Below, piece after piece: positions 1-5,451 of a DNA stretch of 7,953 bases. Source of the stretch: an uncultured Lachnospiraceae bacterium (lineage in GTDB: Bacteria > Bacillota_A > Clostridia > Lachnospirales > Lachnospiraceae); NCBI GenBank assembly GCA_900556645.1, contig USPJ01000039.1, positions 1 to 7,953 on the forward strand, given 5' to 3'. How positions within the stretch are numbered: the first letter of the stretch is position 1; each line of letters starts with the position of its first letter. The notes beneath the pieces were generated by a model. The model ran no database searches, was not told the origin of the DNA, and saw only the letters and a list, made by a program, of their open reading frames with translations. Both the position numbers and the translations under genes were made by a program.

Positions 1-576
1 CATCCTTGGGAAAAAGCCGGTTCCGAAAATAAACAGCGGGTCCAAAATAATATTCACCACGCTTCCTGCCATCATTCCTGCCATGGTAAGTATCATATTT
101 CCCATTGCCTGATAGATTTTCTCAAAGGTTACTGCCACAATCAAAAAGGAACACATCACAAAAATAATATACGAATATTCTTTTCCTGCCTGTAAAACAG
201 CCTTATTGTCTGTAAACAACCGCAGATAAACCGGGGAAAACACCAATCCCAGAACGGTCAGCACCAGTCCGTGAAGGGTTCCCAAAAACACTCCCTGGGA
301 AGTGGACACGTTGGCTTCTCTTTCCCTACCGGCTCCAAGGAAAAATGCAATTCGTGCATTCAGTCCCACTCCAAAGCCTACCGTTAGTGCCGTAATGAGA
401 TTTTGTAACGGATATACCAGTGAAACTGCTGTCAATGCATCCTCTCCCAGCTTCGCCACAAAAATACTGTCCACAATATTGTAAAGAGCCTGTATCAGCA
501 TGGACATCATCATGGGTAATGACATAGACAATAGTAATGGTAATATGGGTTTTTCTTTCATGTACTCCTGATTCAT
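1..576 (-). CDS. MATE family efflux transporter, N-terminal part (runs off left edge)
   Basis: Partial membrane transporter; 192 codons are present and the frame is open through base 1. The MATE (multidrug and toxic compound extrusion) family exports cationic drugs or metabolites in exchange for Na+ or H+. Visible support: a short polar N-terminus, then hydrophobic helices from residue 11 onward (LPLLLSMSLPMMMSMLIQAL), the MATE-typical NIVDSIFVAKLG segment at 33-44 followed by ALTAVSLVYP, a GAGRE cytoplasmic-loop motif at 81-85, and NIILDPLFIFG at 175-185. About five transmembrane helices are present, roughly 40% of the usual 440-460 residues. The ATG at 574-576 is preceded by AAGGAGG with a 5-nt gap, so the start is secure. 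The gene points the same way as the hyp operon but is separated from it by a terminator-like hairpin, so it is probably a separate unit. Substrate cannot be told from the sequence. Confidence 0.9.
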   Translation of the reverse strand, partial: MNQEYMKEKPILPLLLSMSLPMMMSMLIQALYNIVDSIFVAKLGEDALTAVSLVYPLQNLITALTVGFGVGLNARIAFFLGAGREREANVSTSQGVFLGTLHGLVLTVLGLVFSPVYLRLFTDNKAVLQAGKEYSYIIFVMCSFLIVAVTFEKIYQAMGNMILTMAGMMAGSVVNIILDPLFIFGTGFFPRM

Positions 577-618
577 GGATTCCTCCTTGGAACATCTGTT
601 GCTTTATAACTTCCACTT

Positions 619-672
619 AAAAAGGACTATAAACCTACTGTTTGAATCAGAAACAGAAAAATTTATAGTCCT
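619..672 (-). terminator. Bipartite hairpin with U-run, likely terminator of the hypB-hypA operon
   Basis: Read on the minus strand, an 11-bp perfect stem (AGGACTATAAA with TTTATAGTCCT; plus-strand arms 662-672 and 623-633) encloses a small internal loop and a second 6-bp stem (CTGTTT with AAACAG) with a 7-nt loop. The outer stem is followed directly by a short T-run (TTTTT ending at 619). This is the form of an intrinsic terminator about 50 nt after the hypA stop codon. The stem is AT-rich and the T-run short, so efficiency may be modest. No T-run follows it on the plus strand. Because it also lies in the leader region of the MATE gene, it could instead be an attenuator or a protein-binding dyad. 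Confidence 0.6.
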
Positions 673-727
673 CTAAAAGACGGTTTTATTTTGTTTTATC
701 TATCATAAGACATTTTGAGTCTTTTAG
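673..727. repeat. 9-bp inverted repeat spanning the hypA stop codon
   Basis: CTAAAAGAC at 673-681 is the exact inverted copy of GTCTTTTAG at 719-727, with 37 nt between. The right arm covers the hypA stop codon (724-726). A competing local hairpin (AAGAC at 707-711 with GTCTT at 719-723) uses part of the same arm. It abuts the terminator-like hairpin at 619-672, so the two stems would stack tandemly in a minus-strand transcript. It may protect the 3' end of the operon mRNA, or it may be chance in AT-rich sequence. Confidence 0.35.
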
Positions 728-1068
728 CAAGCCTCAATTTCTTTGATATCGCACCCATTTCCTTCCAAAAGATAGGTCTCGTAGCTCTCGCAATATGGAC
801 ATTGCTTTCCGTGCTCCACCGTCGGATAGGTTTTTCCACAGTTTTCACAATAGGTTACCGCCGGCATGATTTCTATCTTTAAATCGGAGTTTTTCATGAT
901 TTCTTCTTTTTTCCGGTAATATTCCCAGCAGTCTGTCAAAAACTCCGGTACAATCCCGCTTACCTCACCGATTTCTAAGGTAATTCCTCCGATTTCTGTC
1001 AGGTTGTTCTCTTCAGCAATTTCCTTAACGGTTTTTGCCATGTGAACCAAAATTCCTAATTCGTGCAT
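724..1068 (-). CDS. hypA: HypA, nickel/zinc metallochaperone
   Basis: HypA is a small cytoplasmic protein that, with the GTPase HypB, inserts nickel into [NiFe]-hydrogenase and, in some bacteria, into urease. The 114-residue length is normal for the family. The N-terminus MHE carries the conserved nickel ligand His2 with Glu3, and the zinc site is complete as two CxxC pairs, C74/C77 (CENC) and C90/C93 (CPYC). The ATG at 1066-1068 is followed directly by the obligatory His-Glu, which fixes the start, and GAGGT lies just upstream. It is the last gene of a three-gene operon, 18 nt downstream of the large oxidoreductase. No hydrogenase subunit or hypCDEF gene is visible, so its client enzyme is unknown. 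Family assignment is firm; the client is inference. Confidence 0.95.
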   Translation of the reverse strand: MHELGILVHMAKTVKEIAEENNLTEIGGITLEIGEVSGIVPEFLTDCWEYYRKKEEIMKNSDLKIEIMPAVTYCENCGKTYPTVEHGKQCPYCESYETYLLEGNGCDIKEIEAC

Positions 1069-1086
1069 ATCTTACCTCAATTTATC

Positions 1087-3792
1087 TTATTTCTTGCTTT
1101 TGTTACCGCCAAATGTAATCTTAATTTTACGTTTTGCAGCATAAGGAAGGATGGCTTTCATCTTATCCTCGGATTTCCACATATTACTGCATTCTGGAAG
1201 CTCACGATTCAAGTGAATTGCATCAAACTCACACTGTACGGTACATACACCACAGCCGATACACTTATTCGGGTCTACAACAGATGCTCCACAACCTAAG
1301 CAGCGGGCTGCCTCTGTCTTAATCTGCTCCTCAGTAAAGGTGCTTCTTAAATCACGGAAGGTCTCCTGAGAAACTCCTGCCTTCTTGCCCGGTACCTGAC
1401 GTTTTGCATTGTCAAAGGTCTCGATTTCGATATTTTCTTTATTCAACTCGATGAACTGACGTCTGTCACGTGCAAGGGTTAAGCTATGTCCCTTATGTAC
1501 AAAGCGGTGCATTGATACACAAGCCTCTTTACCTGCTGCGATTGCATCAATGGCAAATCTAGGTCCGGTGTAAACATCTCCTCCTACGAAGATATCTTCC
1601 TCTCCTGTCTGTAAGGTTACTGCATCTGCCACTACGGTATTGTTTCTGTTTAATTCTACCTTGGTTCCCTCTAATAAGCTGCCCCACTCAATGGACTGTC
1701 CGATAGAAAGGATTACGTTCTCACACTCTACAGTCTTCAAATCATTTTCATCATACTGCGGATTAAAGCGATGTTCCTCATCAAATACAGATACGCATTT
1801 CTTGAATACCACTGCTTTTACTTTTCCGTTCTCAGTTAAGATTTCCTTTGGTCCCCAGCCGCATCCGATTTCGATTCCTTCTTCTTCTGCCTCTGCCACC
1901 TCATCTGCTGCTGCCGGCATAATGTCACGGGACTCCAAACAGAACTGTGATACTTTAGAAGAACCGGAACGCAGTGCCATTCTGGATACGTCAATAGCTA
2001 CGTTACCACCACCGATAACTACTGTATCACCGGAAAGTGCATGGGCATCCTCTGTGATATTTGCTTTTCTTAAGAATTCTACACCGGTAATTACGCCTTC
2101 TGCGTCTTCTCCCGGAACTCCTGTCTTACGTCCGCCCTGAGCACCGATTGCTACATAAAATGCTTTGTAGCCCTGGTCACGAAGCTGCTGGATGGTTACA
2201 TCCTTACCAACCTCTACGCCTAATTTGAACTCTACACCCATCTGACGAAGTACATCGATTTCTGCCTCGATAACACTCTTCTCCAAACGGAAGGACGGGA
2301 TACCGTTCATCAACATACCGCCGGCTCTCTGCTCTTTTTCAAATACTGTTACCGGATATCCTTTTTCTCTTAAATAGTAAGCTGCAGACATACCAGAAGG
2401 ACCTGCTCCGATGATTGCCATCTTCTCTTCAAACTGTTTTCCTTCATGGTTCACAGTATTCGGTATGTATCTGTTCTCGCCGTTTAATTCCTGCTCTGCA
2501 ATGAATTTCTTGATTTCATCGATGGCTACTGCCTGGTCGATGGTTCCACGGGTACATGCATCCTCACATCTTCTGTTACAGATTGCACCGCAAACTGCCG
2601 GGAATGGATTCTCGTGTTTGATTAACTTCAAGGCATCCATATATCTTCCCTGAGCTGCCATCTTCACGTAACCCTGTACCGGAACGTGTGCCGGACAGGC
2701 GGTTTTACATGGAGCTGTACCTGTTTCATAACAGTTAATCTTATTGTTGTCACGGTAATCTGGATCCCATTTCTCCGGTCCCCATTTGGTGTTATCCGGA
2801 AGTTCATGTTTCGGATACTCAATTGGACCGTTCTTGGTGCAGAGCTTCTGTCCCAGTTTTGCAGCACCTGCAGGACATACCTCCACGCAGCGTCCACAGG
2901 CTACACAGTTCTCCGGCTGTACGCTGGCACGGTATGCGGAACGTGACATATTTGGTGTATTGAATAACTGTGAGGTACGGAGTGCGTTACATACGCCAAC
3001 TGCACAGTTACAGATTGCAAAAATTTTATTCTGACCATCAATATTGGTAATCTGATGTACATATCCGTTTTTCTCGGAACGCTCTAAAATTTCCATTACC
3101 TCATCATAGTCAATATAACGACCTCTTCCGGTTTCTACCAAGTAGTCAGCCATATCACCTACACCGATACAAAGCTCACCCTCGATATCTCCGGTACCCT
3201 CGCCTCTAATTCTCTGCTGGGTACGGCAGGAGCACTGACCTACTGCATATTTATCTTTATATTTCTTTAACCAGTGGGAAATATGCTCTACGCTGGCAGA
3301 CTTCTGCTCTGCCGGAATAGCCTTCTCTACCGGGATAACATGCATACCAATTCCTGCACCTCCCGGAGGTACCATAGGAGTTACTTTCTCCAACGGTAAA
3401 CGTGCCATCTGTTCAAAGAAATCAGCAATTTCTGTGTGTTCCTCTACCTGTGCCTTGTTCATTACCATGAACTCTGCACATCCCGGTACAAACATCGGAA
3501 GTATGTATTGTTTCTCGTGTCTTGGATTTTCCCAGTTGTACTCAATCAAACCAATGACACTCATCTCTTTTAATAATTCTTCCGTTCTCTCAACGCTCTT
3601 ACCACAGTTCTTTGCAATGGTTTCCAAGGTTGCTGGTACACGTACCTTCATGGATAAGGCAACCTCTGCCATTTCATCTGTGATAACACCCGCAAGACCC
3701 CAGTACTCCGGATCGTCCACGGTTACTTTGTGACCGATTCGGTCTGTAATCTTCTGACCGAGCTTTAAAATCAGTTCTCTCTCTTCTGCCAT
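1087..3792 (-). CDS. Multi-cluster 4Fe-4S / FAD / NAD(P) oxidoreductase (GltD-like, 901 aa)
   Basis: Large soluble flavoprotein likely to move electrons between NAD(P)H and a low-potential acceptor; substrate unknown. Order of parts: residues 35-90 resemble a winged helix. Residues 95-285 are Cys-containing (C187, C189, C208, then CNCAVGVC at 261-268) and match a family of wHTH-bearing 4Fe-4S proteins. A ferredoxin motif follows at C296, C299, C302, C306. Residues 354-413 form a GltD/dihydropyrimidine-dehydrogenase-type Fe-S domain (C354, C362, C366P, then C401, C405, C409, C413). FAD-binding GAGPSG lies at 462-467, the NAD(P)-binding GGGNVAID at 594-601, and the second FAD motif VGGD at 736-739. 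The C-terminus has CLGC (831-834) and a last ferredoxin motif at C844, C847, C850, C854. The second Cys of the usual CxxC that opens the GltD-type domain is absent (T357). At the dinucleotide site LESR (619-622) stands where NADPH-specific relatives carry two arginines, which may favour NADH (inference). The ATG at 3790-3792 has AGAGGAG upstream. It is co-transcribed between hypB and hypA. Confidence 0.88.
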   Translation of the reverse strand: MAEERELILKLGQKITDRIGHKVTVDDPEYWGLAGVITDEMAEVALSMKVRVPATLETIAKNCGKSVERTEELLKEMSVIGLIEYNWENPRHEKQYILPMFVPGCAEFMVMNKAQVEEHTEIADFFEQMARLPLEKVTPMVPPGGAGIGMHVIPVEKAIPAEQKSASVEHISHWLKKYKDKYAVGQCSCRTQQRIRGEGTGDIEGELCIGVGDMADYLVETGRGRYIDYDEVMEILERSEKNGYVHQITNIDGQNKIFAICNCAVGVCNALRTSQLFNTPNMSRSAYRASVQPENCVACGRCVEVCPAGAAKLGQKLCTKNGPIEYPKHELPDNTKWGPEKWDPDYRDNNKINCYETGTAPCKTACPAHVPVQGYVKMAAQGRYMDALKLIKHENPFPAVCGAICNRRCEDACTRGTIDQAVAIDEIKKFIAEQELNGENRYIPNTVNHEGKQFEEKMAIIGAGPSGMSAAYYLREKGYPVTVFEKEQRAGGMLMNGIPSFRLEKSVIEAEIDVLRQMGVEFKLGVEVGKDVTIQQLRDQGYKAFYVAIGAQGGRKTGVPGEDAEGVITGVEFLRKANITEDAHALSGDTVVIGGGNVAIDVSRMALRSGSSKVSQFCLESRDIMPAAADEVAEAEEEGIEIGCGWGPKEILTENGKVKAVVFKKCVSVFDEEHRFNPQYDENDLKTVECENVILSIGQSIEWGSLLEGTKVELNRNNTVVADAVTLQTGEEDIFVGGDVYTGPRFAIDAIAAGKEACVSMHRFVHKGHSLTLARDRRQFIELNKENIEIETFDNAKRQVPGKKAGVSQETFRDLRSTFTEEQIKTEAARCLGCGASVVDPNKCIGCGVCTVQCEFDAIHLNRELPECSNMWKSEDKMKAILPYAAKRKIKITFGGNKSKK

Positions 3793-3807
3793 TACTACAT
3801 TCTCCTC

Positions 3808-4476
3808 TTAATCATTCCATTTTTTTACTTCAGTTCTTAACCAATCCGCCCACTCTTCAATTCCTTCACCTGTCTTCGCAGAAATCGGAATAATCTTAAT
3901 GTTCGGATTCAATGCTTTGACTCTCTCTTCACATGCCTTTAAGTCAAAGTCAAAAAAGTCCATTGCATCTATCTTGTTTACCAACAGTACATCTACGATA
4001 GAAAACATCAATGGATATTTCAAAGGCTTGTCATCACCCTCCGGCACGCTTAAAATCATAGCGTTCTTGGATGCTCCGGTATCAAACTCCGCCGGACATA
4101 CCAGATTTCCAACATTCTCCAGTATGGCAAGATCCACATCTTCGCAGCCCAAGGCTTCGATTCCCTGTTTGGTCATTCCCGCATCCAAATGGCACATACC
4201 GCCTGTATGAAGCTGAATAACTTTCGCCCCGGTTTCTGAAATGGTAGCTGCGTCCACATCGGAATCAATATCTGCTTCCATGACACCGATACGCATTTCA
4301 TCCTTTAGGGCATGAATCGTTTGTCTTAAAGTAGTTGTTTTCCCAGAACCTGGTGATGACATCAGGTTTAACAGAAAAGTCTTATCCTTTTTCAAGTCTT
4401 CTCTCAAAAGATCCGCCTGATGATCATTGTCTTCGAAAACACTCTTCTTTATTTCCAACACACGAAACTTATCCAA
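3808..4476 (-). CDS. hypB: HypB, nickel-inserting GTPase (TTG start)
   Basis: GTP-dependent nickel chaperone partner of HypA; GTP hydrolysis drives nickel transfer to a client enzyme. The 222 residues contain the P-loop GSGKTT at 43-48, the nucleotide-responsive metal site Cys95-His96 (GGMCHLDAG) and Cys127 (NLVCPAEFD), the guanine-specificity NKID at 167-170 and the ISAKTGEG segment at 198-205. The N-terminus FRVLEIKKSVFEDND is typical of clostridial HypB. There is no N-terminal CxxCGC high-affinity nickel motif and no His-rich stretch, so it is the plain, non-storage form. The start is TTG (4476-4474). It is supported by AAAGGAGG 9 nt upstream and by family alignment; the first in-frame Met is residue 39, after the family-typical N-terminus. 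It leads the operon, with its stop codon 15 nt before the oxidoreductase start. Regulation is probably by the divergent GntR protein through the operator at 4530-4542. Confidence 0.95.
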   Translation of the reverse strand: MDKFRVLEIKKSVFEDNDHQADLLREDLKKDKTFLLNLMSSPGSGKTTTLRQTIHALKDEMRIGVMEADIDSDVDAATISETGAKVIQLHTGGMCHLDAGMTKQGIEALGCEDVDLAILENVGNLVCPAEFDTGASKNAMILSVPEGDDKPLKYPLMFSIVDVLLVNKIDAMDFFDFDLKACEERVKALNPNIKIIPISAKTGEGIEEWADWLRTEVKKWND

Positions 4477-4485
4477 AATCCTTTT

Positions 4486-4493
4486 CCTCCTTT
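4486..4493 (-). promoter_or_regulatory. Ribosome binding site deciding the TTG start of hypB
   Basis: On the minus strand AAAGGAGG lies 9 nt before TTG. This near-perfect anti-16S match compensates for the weak start codon and rules out an internal ATG start. Confidence 0.75.
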
Positions 4494-4514
4494 ATAATTT
4501 ACAGTTACAACTTT

Positions 4515-4554
4515 GTCTATGACCTGTTTCTGGTCATACCAGTGGAACATAGAC
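4515..4554. repeat. Nested inverted repeat in the hypB leader
   Basis: GTCTATG at 4515-4521 is the exact inverted copy of CATAGAC at 4548-4554 and encloses operator O1. In the hypB mRNA leader these arms could pair to expose the operator sequence as an inner stem. It may be part of an extended protein-binding site or a leader hairpin. Confidence 0.4.
4530..4542. promoter_or_regulatory. FadR/GntR-type operator O1, hypB side
   Basis: CTGGTCATACCAG is a 13-bp palindrome with perfect CTGGT/ACCAG arms. It fits TGGT-N3-ACCA, the operator pattern known for FadR-type GntR regulators, and resembles the E. coli FadR site. It lies about 20-30 nt downstream of the predicted hypB transcription start, a good place for repression. 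A matching site (4689-4701) lies by the regulator gene. The left part also belongs to an overlapping dyad, TATGACC (4518-4524) with GGTCATA (4532-4538). Confidence 0.72.
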
Positions 4555-4560
4555 AGCTTT

Positions 4561-4586
4561 GACAAAATATTAACATGAATTTTGTC
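4561..4586. repeat. 8-bp dyad GACAAAAT-N10-ATTTTGTC over the hypB promoter
   Basis: Perfect inverted repeat with arms at 4561-4568 and 4579-4586. It overlaps the predicted -10 and spacer of the hypB promoter, where a second regulator could bind. It does not resemble the GntR operator, so it would need another protein; AT-rich chance is possible. Confidence 0.35.
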
Positions 4587-4596
4587 GATACGTCAA
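4567..4596 (-). promoter_or_regulatory. Predicted sigma-A promoter of the hypB operon
   Basis: On the minus strand TTGACG (4596-4591) is followed after 18 nt by TAATAT (4572-4567). The -35 is good and the -10 moderate (4 of 6). Predicted start of transcription is near 4560, giving a leader of about 84 nt that contains operator O1. No better pair was seen upstream of hypB. Confidence 0.45.
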
Positions 4597-4598
4597 GA

Positions 4599-4646
4599 TT
4601 TTCTCTATATTAAACTGCTTTTTCTCTATAATATCTATATTTCTCT
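4599..4646. repeat. Three phased direct repeats of TTTCTCT
   Basis: The core TTTCTCT occurs at 4600-4606, 4621-4627 and 4640-4646, spaced 21 and 19 nt. The first two extend to an identical 11-mer TTTTCTCTATA at 4599-4609 and 4620-4630. Spacing of about two helical turns on one face of the DNA, between two divergent promoters, suggests an activator site or a bendable tract. They might also be simple pyrimidine-rich drift. Confidence 0.4.
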
Positions 4647-4647
4647 C

Positions 4648-4676
4648 TTGAAATTCAGCAGATTTTACAATATAAT
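4648..4676 (+). promoter_or_regulatory. Sigma-A promoter of the gntR-family gene
   Basis: TTGAAA (4648-4653), a 17-nt spacer, then a perfect TATAAT (4671-4676). Predicted transcription start is near 4683, just before operator O2, which fits autorepression. Confidence 0.75.
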
Positions 4677-4688
4677 TATATCTGGTAC

Positions 4689-4701
4689 GTGGTTATACCA
4701 C
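4689..4701. promoter_or_regulatory. FadR/GntR-type operator O2, regulator side
   Basis: GTGGTTATACCAC has perfect GTGGT/ACCAC arms around TAT and shares TGGT-N3-ACCA with O1. It covers about +7 to +19 of the regulator transcript. An extra half-site CTGGT lies at 4682-4686. The site lies between promoter and RBS, as expected for autoregulation. Confidence 0.72.
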
Positions 4702-4707
4702 AAACAC

Positions 4708-4715
4708 AAGGGAGG
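4708..4715 (+). promoter_or_regulatory. Ribosome binding site fixing the regulator start
   Basis: AAGGGAGG sits 9 nt before the ATG at 4725. An in-frame GTG at 4689 would extend the protein by 12 residues, but it lies inside operator O2, has no RBS and would swallow this one. Confidence 0.75.
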
Positions 4716-4724
4716 TTTTTAAAA

Positions 4725-5429
4725 ATGGAATTTTCAAAGTTAAACGCACCATCTTTAAAGGAACTGTTTATTCAGGAATTAGAAACCATGATTCTCTCAG
4801 GAAAACTTCTCATCGGGGAGAAGCTGCCTTCCGAAAGAGATTTGGCAGAATCTATGCAAGTAAGCCGTGCCGTCGTCAATTCCGGCATTTCGGAACTTGC
4901 CAGAAAGGGATTTTTGATTATCAAACCCCGTGTAGGCACCTTTGTTGCAGATTACAGAAGAAACGGAACCATGGATACGCTGATGTCCATTATGAACTAT
5001 AACGGTGGTATCCTGCGGGAAGCTGAAATACGTTCTATTCTGGAACTTCGTGTGGCTCTGGATACTCTTGCCATCGAACTATGGCTCCCAAAAGCCACCG
5101 CGGAGGAGCTTGCCCGTCTGAAAAGTTTTGTGGACGAATTAGAGAAAGCCGACTCCCCATCTGTCGCAGCCGCAGTTGCCTTTAAGTTTCAGCATGAGAT
5201 GGCTTTTCTATCCGGCAACACACTGATACCTTTGATTTTTTCTTCCTTTAAGGTTCCGGTTACCACTCTTTGGGAACGTTTCTGCCGCCTCTATGGTATT
5301 GAGGCATTGTATCTAAATGAATTAACCCTTTACCATGCTTTTGAAAAGGGTGATTTGAAAGGTGCCATTGAATGGATTTCTACCTCCATTCAAGACACCA
5401 TTGACGGAAAGCGACCAATTTACTATTAA
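4725..5429 (+). CDS. GntR-family (FadR/FCD-type) transcriptional regulator
   Basis: A 234-residue repressor-type protein, usual size for the FadR subfamily. The N-terminal winged helix spans about residues 10-75: GEKLPSERDLAESMQVSRAVV holds the recognition helix, with Arg38 and Ser47-Arg48 aligning to DNA-contact residues of E. coli FadR, and the wing is RVGTFV at 69-74. Residues 95-230 are an all-helical ligand domain of FCD type. In FCD proteins a metal is held by Asp-x3-His plus two more His. Here only His157 (FQHEMAFLSGN) and His204 are seen, the Asp position is Phe153, and no final His is found, so the metal site looks lost and the effector may differ. The gene is divergent from the hypB operon and ends 22 nt from the convergent HAD gene. 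TGGT-N3-ACCA sites by both promoters make it the likely regulator of itself and of hypB-oxidoreductase-hypA. The effector is unknown. Confidence 0.9.
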   Translation: MEFSKLNAPSLKELFIQELETMILSGKLLIGEKLPSERDLAESMQVSRAVVNSGISELARKGFLIIKPRVGTFVADYRRNGTMDTLMSIMNYNGGILREAEIRSILELRVALDTLAIELWLPKATAEELARLKSFVDELEKADSPSVAAAVAFKFQHEMAFLSGNTLIPLIFSSFKVPVTTLWERFCRLYGIEALYLNELTLYHAFEKGDLKGAIEWISTSIQDTIDGKRPIYY

Positions 5430-5451
5430 CCTCTTTCCAGAAAAATTGGAT

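Noticed and set aside
326..616. 96-codon minus-strand open frame overlapping the MATE gene start
   Set aside because: It is a different frame over the same bases; the true frame shows MATE motifs, a good RBS and an ATG at 576.
603..633. Promoter for the MATE gene with TATAAA at 608-603 (minus)
   Set aside because: No acceptable -35 at 16-18 nt; the nearest candidates are poor matches inside the hairpin arm.
1640..2140. 166-codon plus-strand open frame opposite the oxidoreductase
   Set aside because: Serine/proline-rich antisense shadow of the FAD/NAD(P) domains; no RBS or family signature.
4518..4538. Possible NikR nickel operator (TATGA ... TCATA)
   Set aside because: Half-sites look similar to the NikR GTATGA/TCATAC type, but the spacing is 11 nt rather than the 16 expected, and the GntR operator explains part of it better.
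4689..4724. GTG start giving a 246-residue regulator
   Set aside because: The GTG is inside operator O2 without an RBS; the ATG at 4725 has a proper RBS and fits family length.
5415..5449. Possible bidirectional terminator between gntR and the HAD gene (CCAATTT/AAATTGG)
   Set aside because: The 7-bp stem is AT-rich, the loop is 21 nt, part lies in the coding region and there is no clear T-run on either strand.
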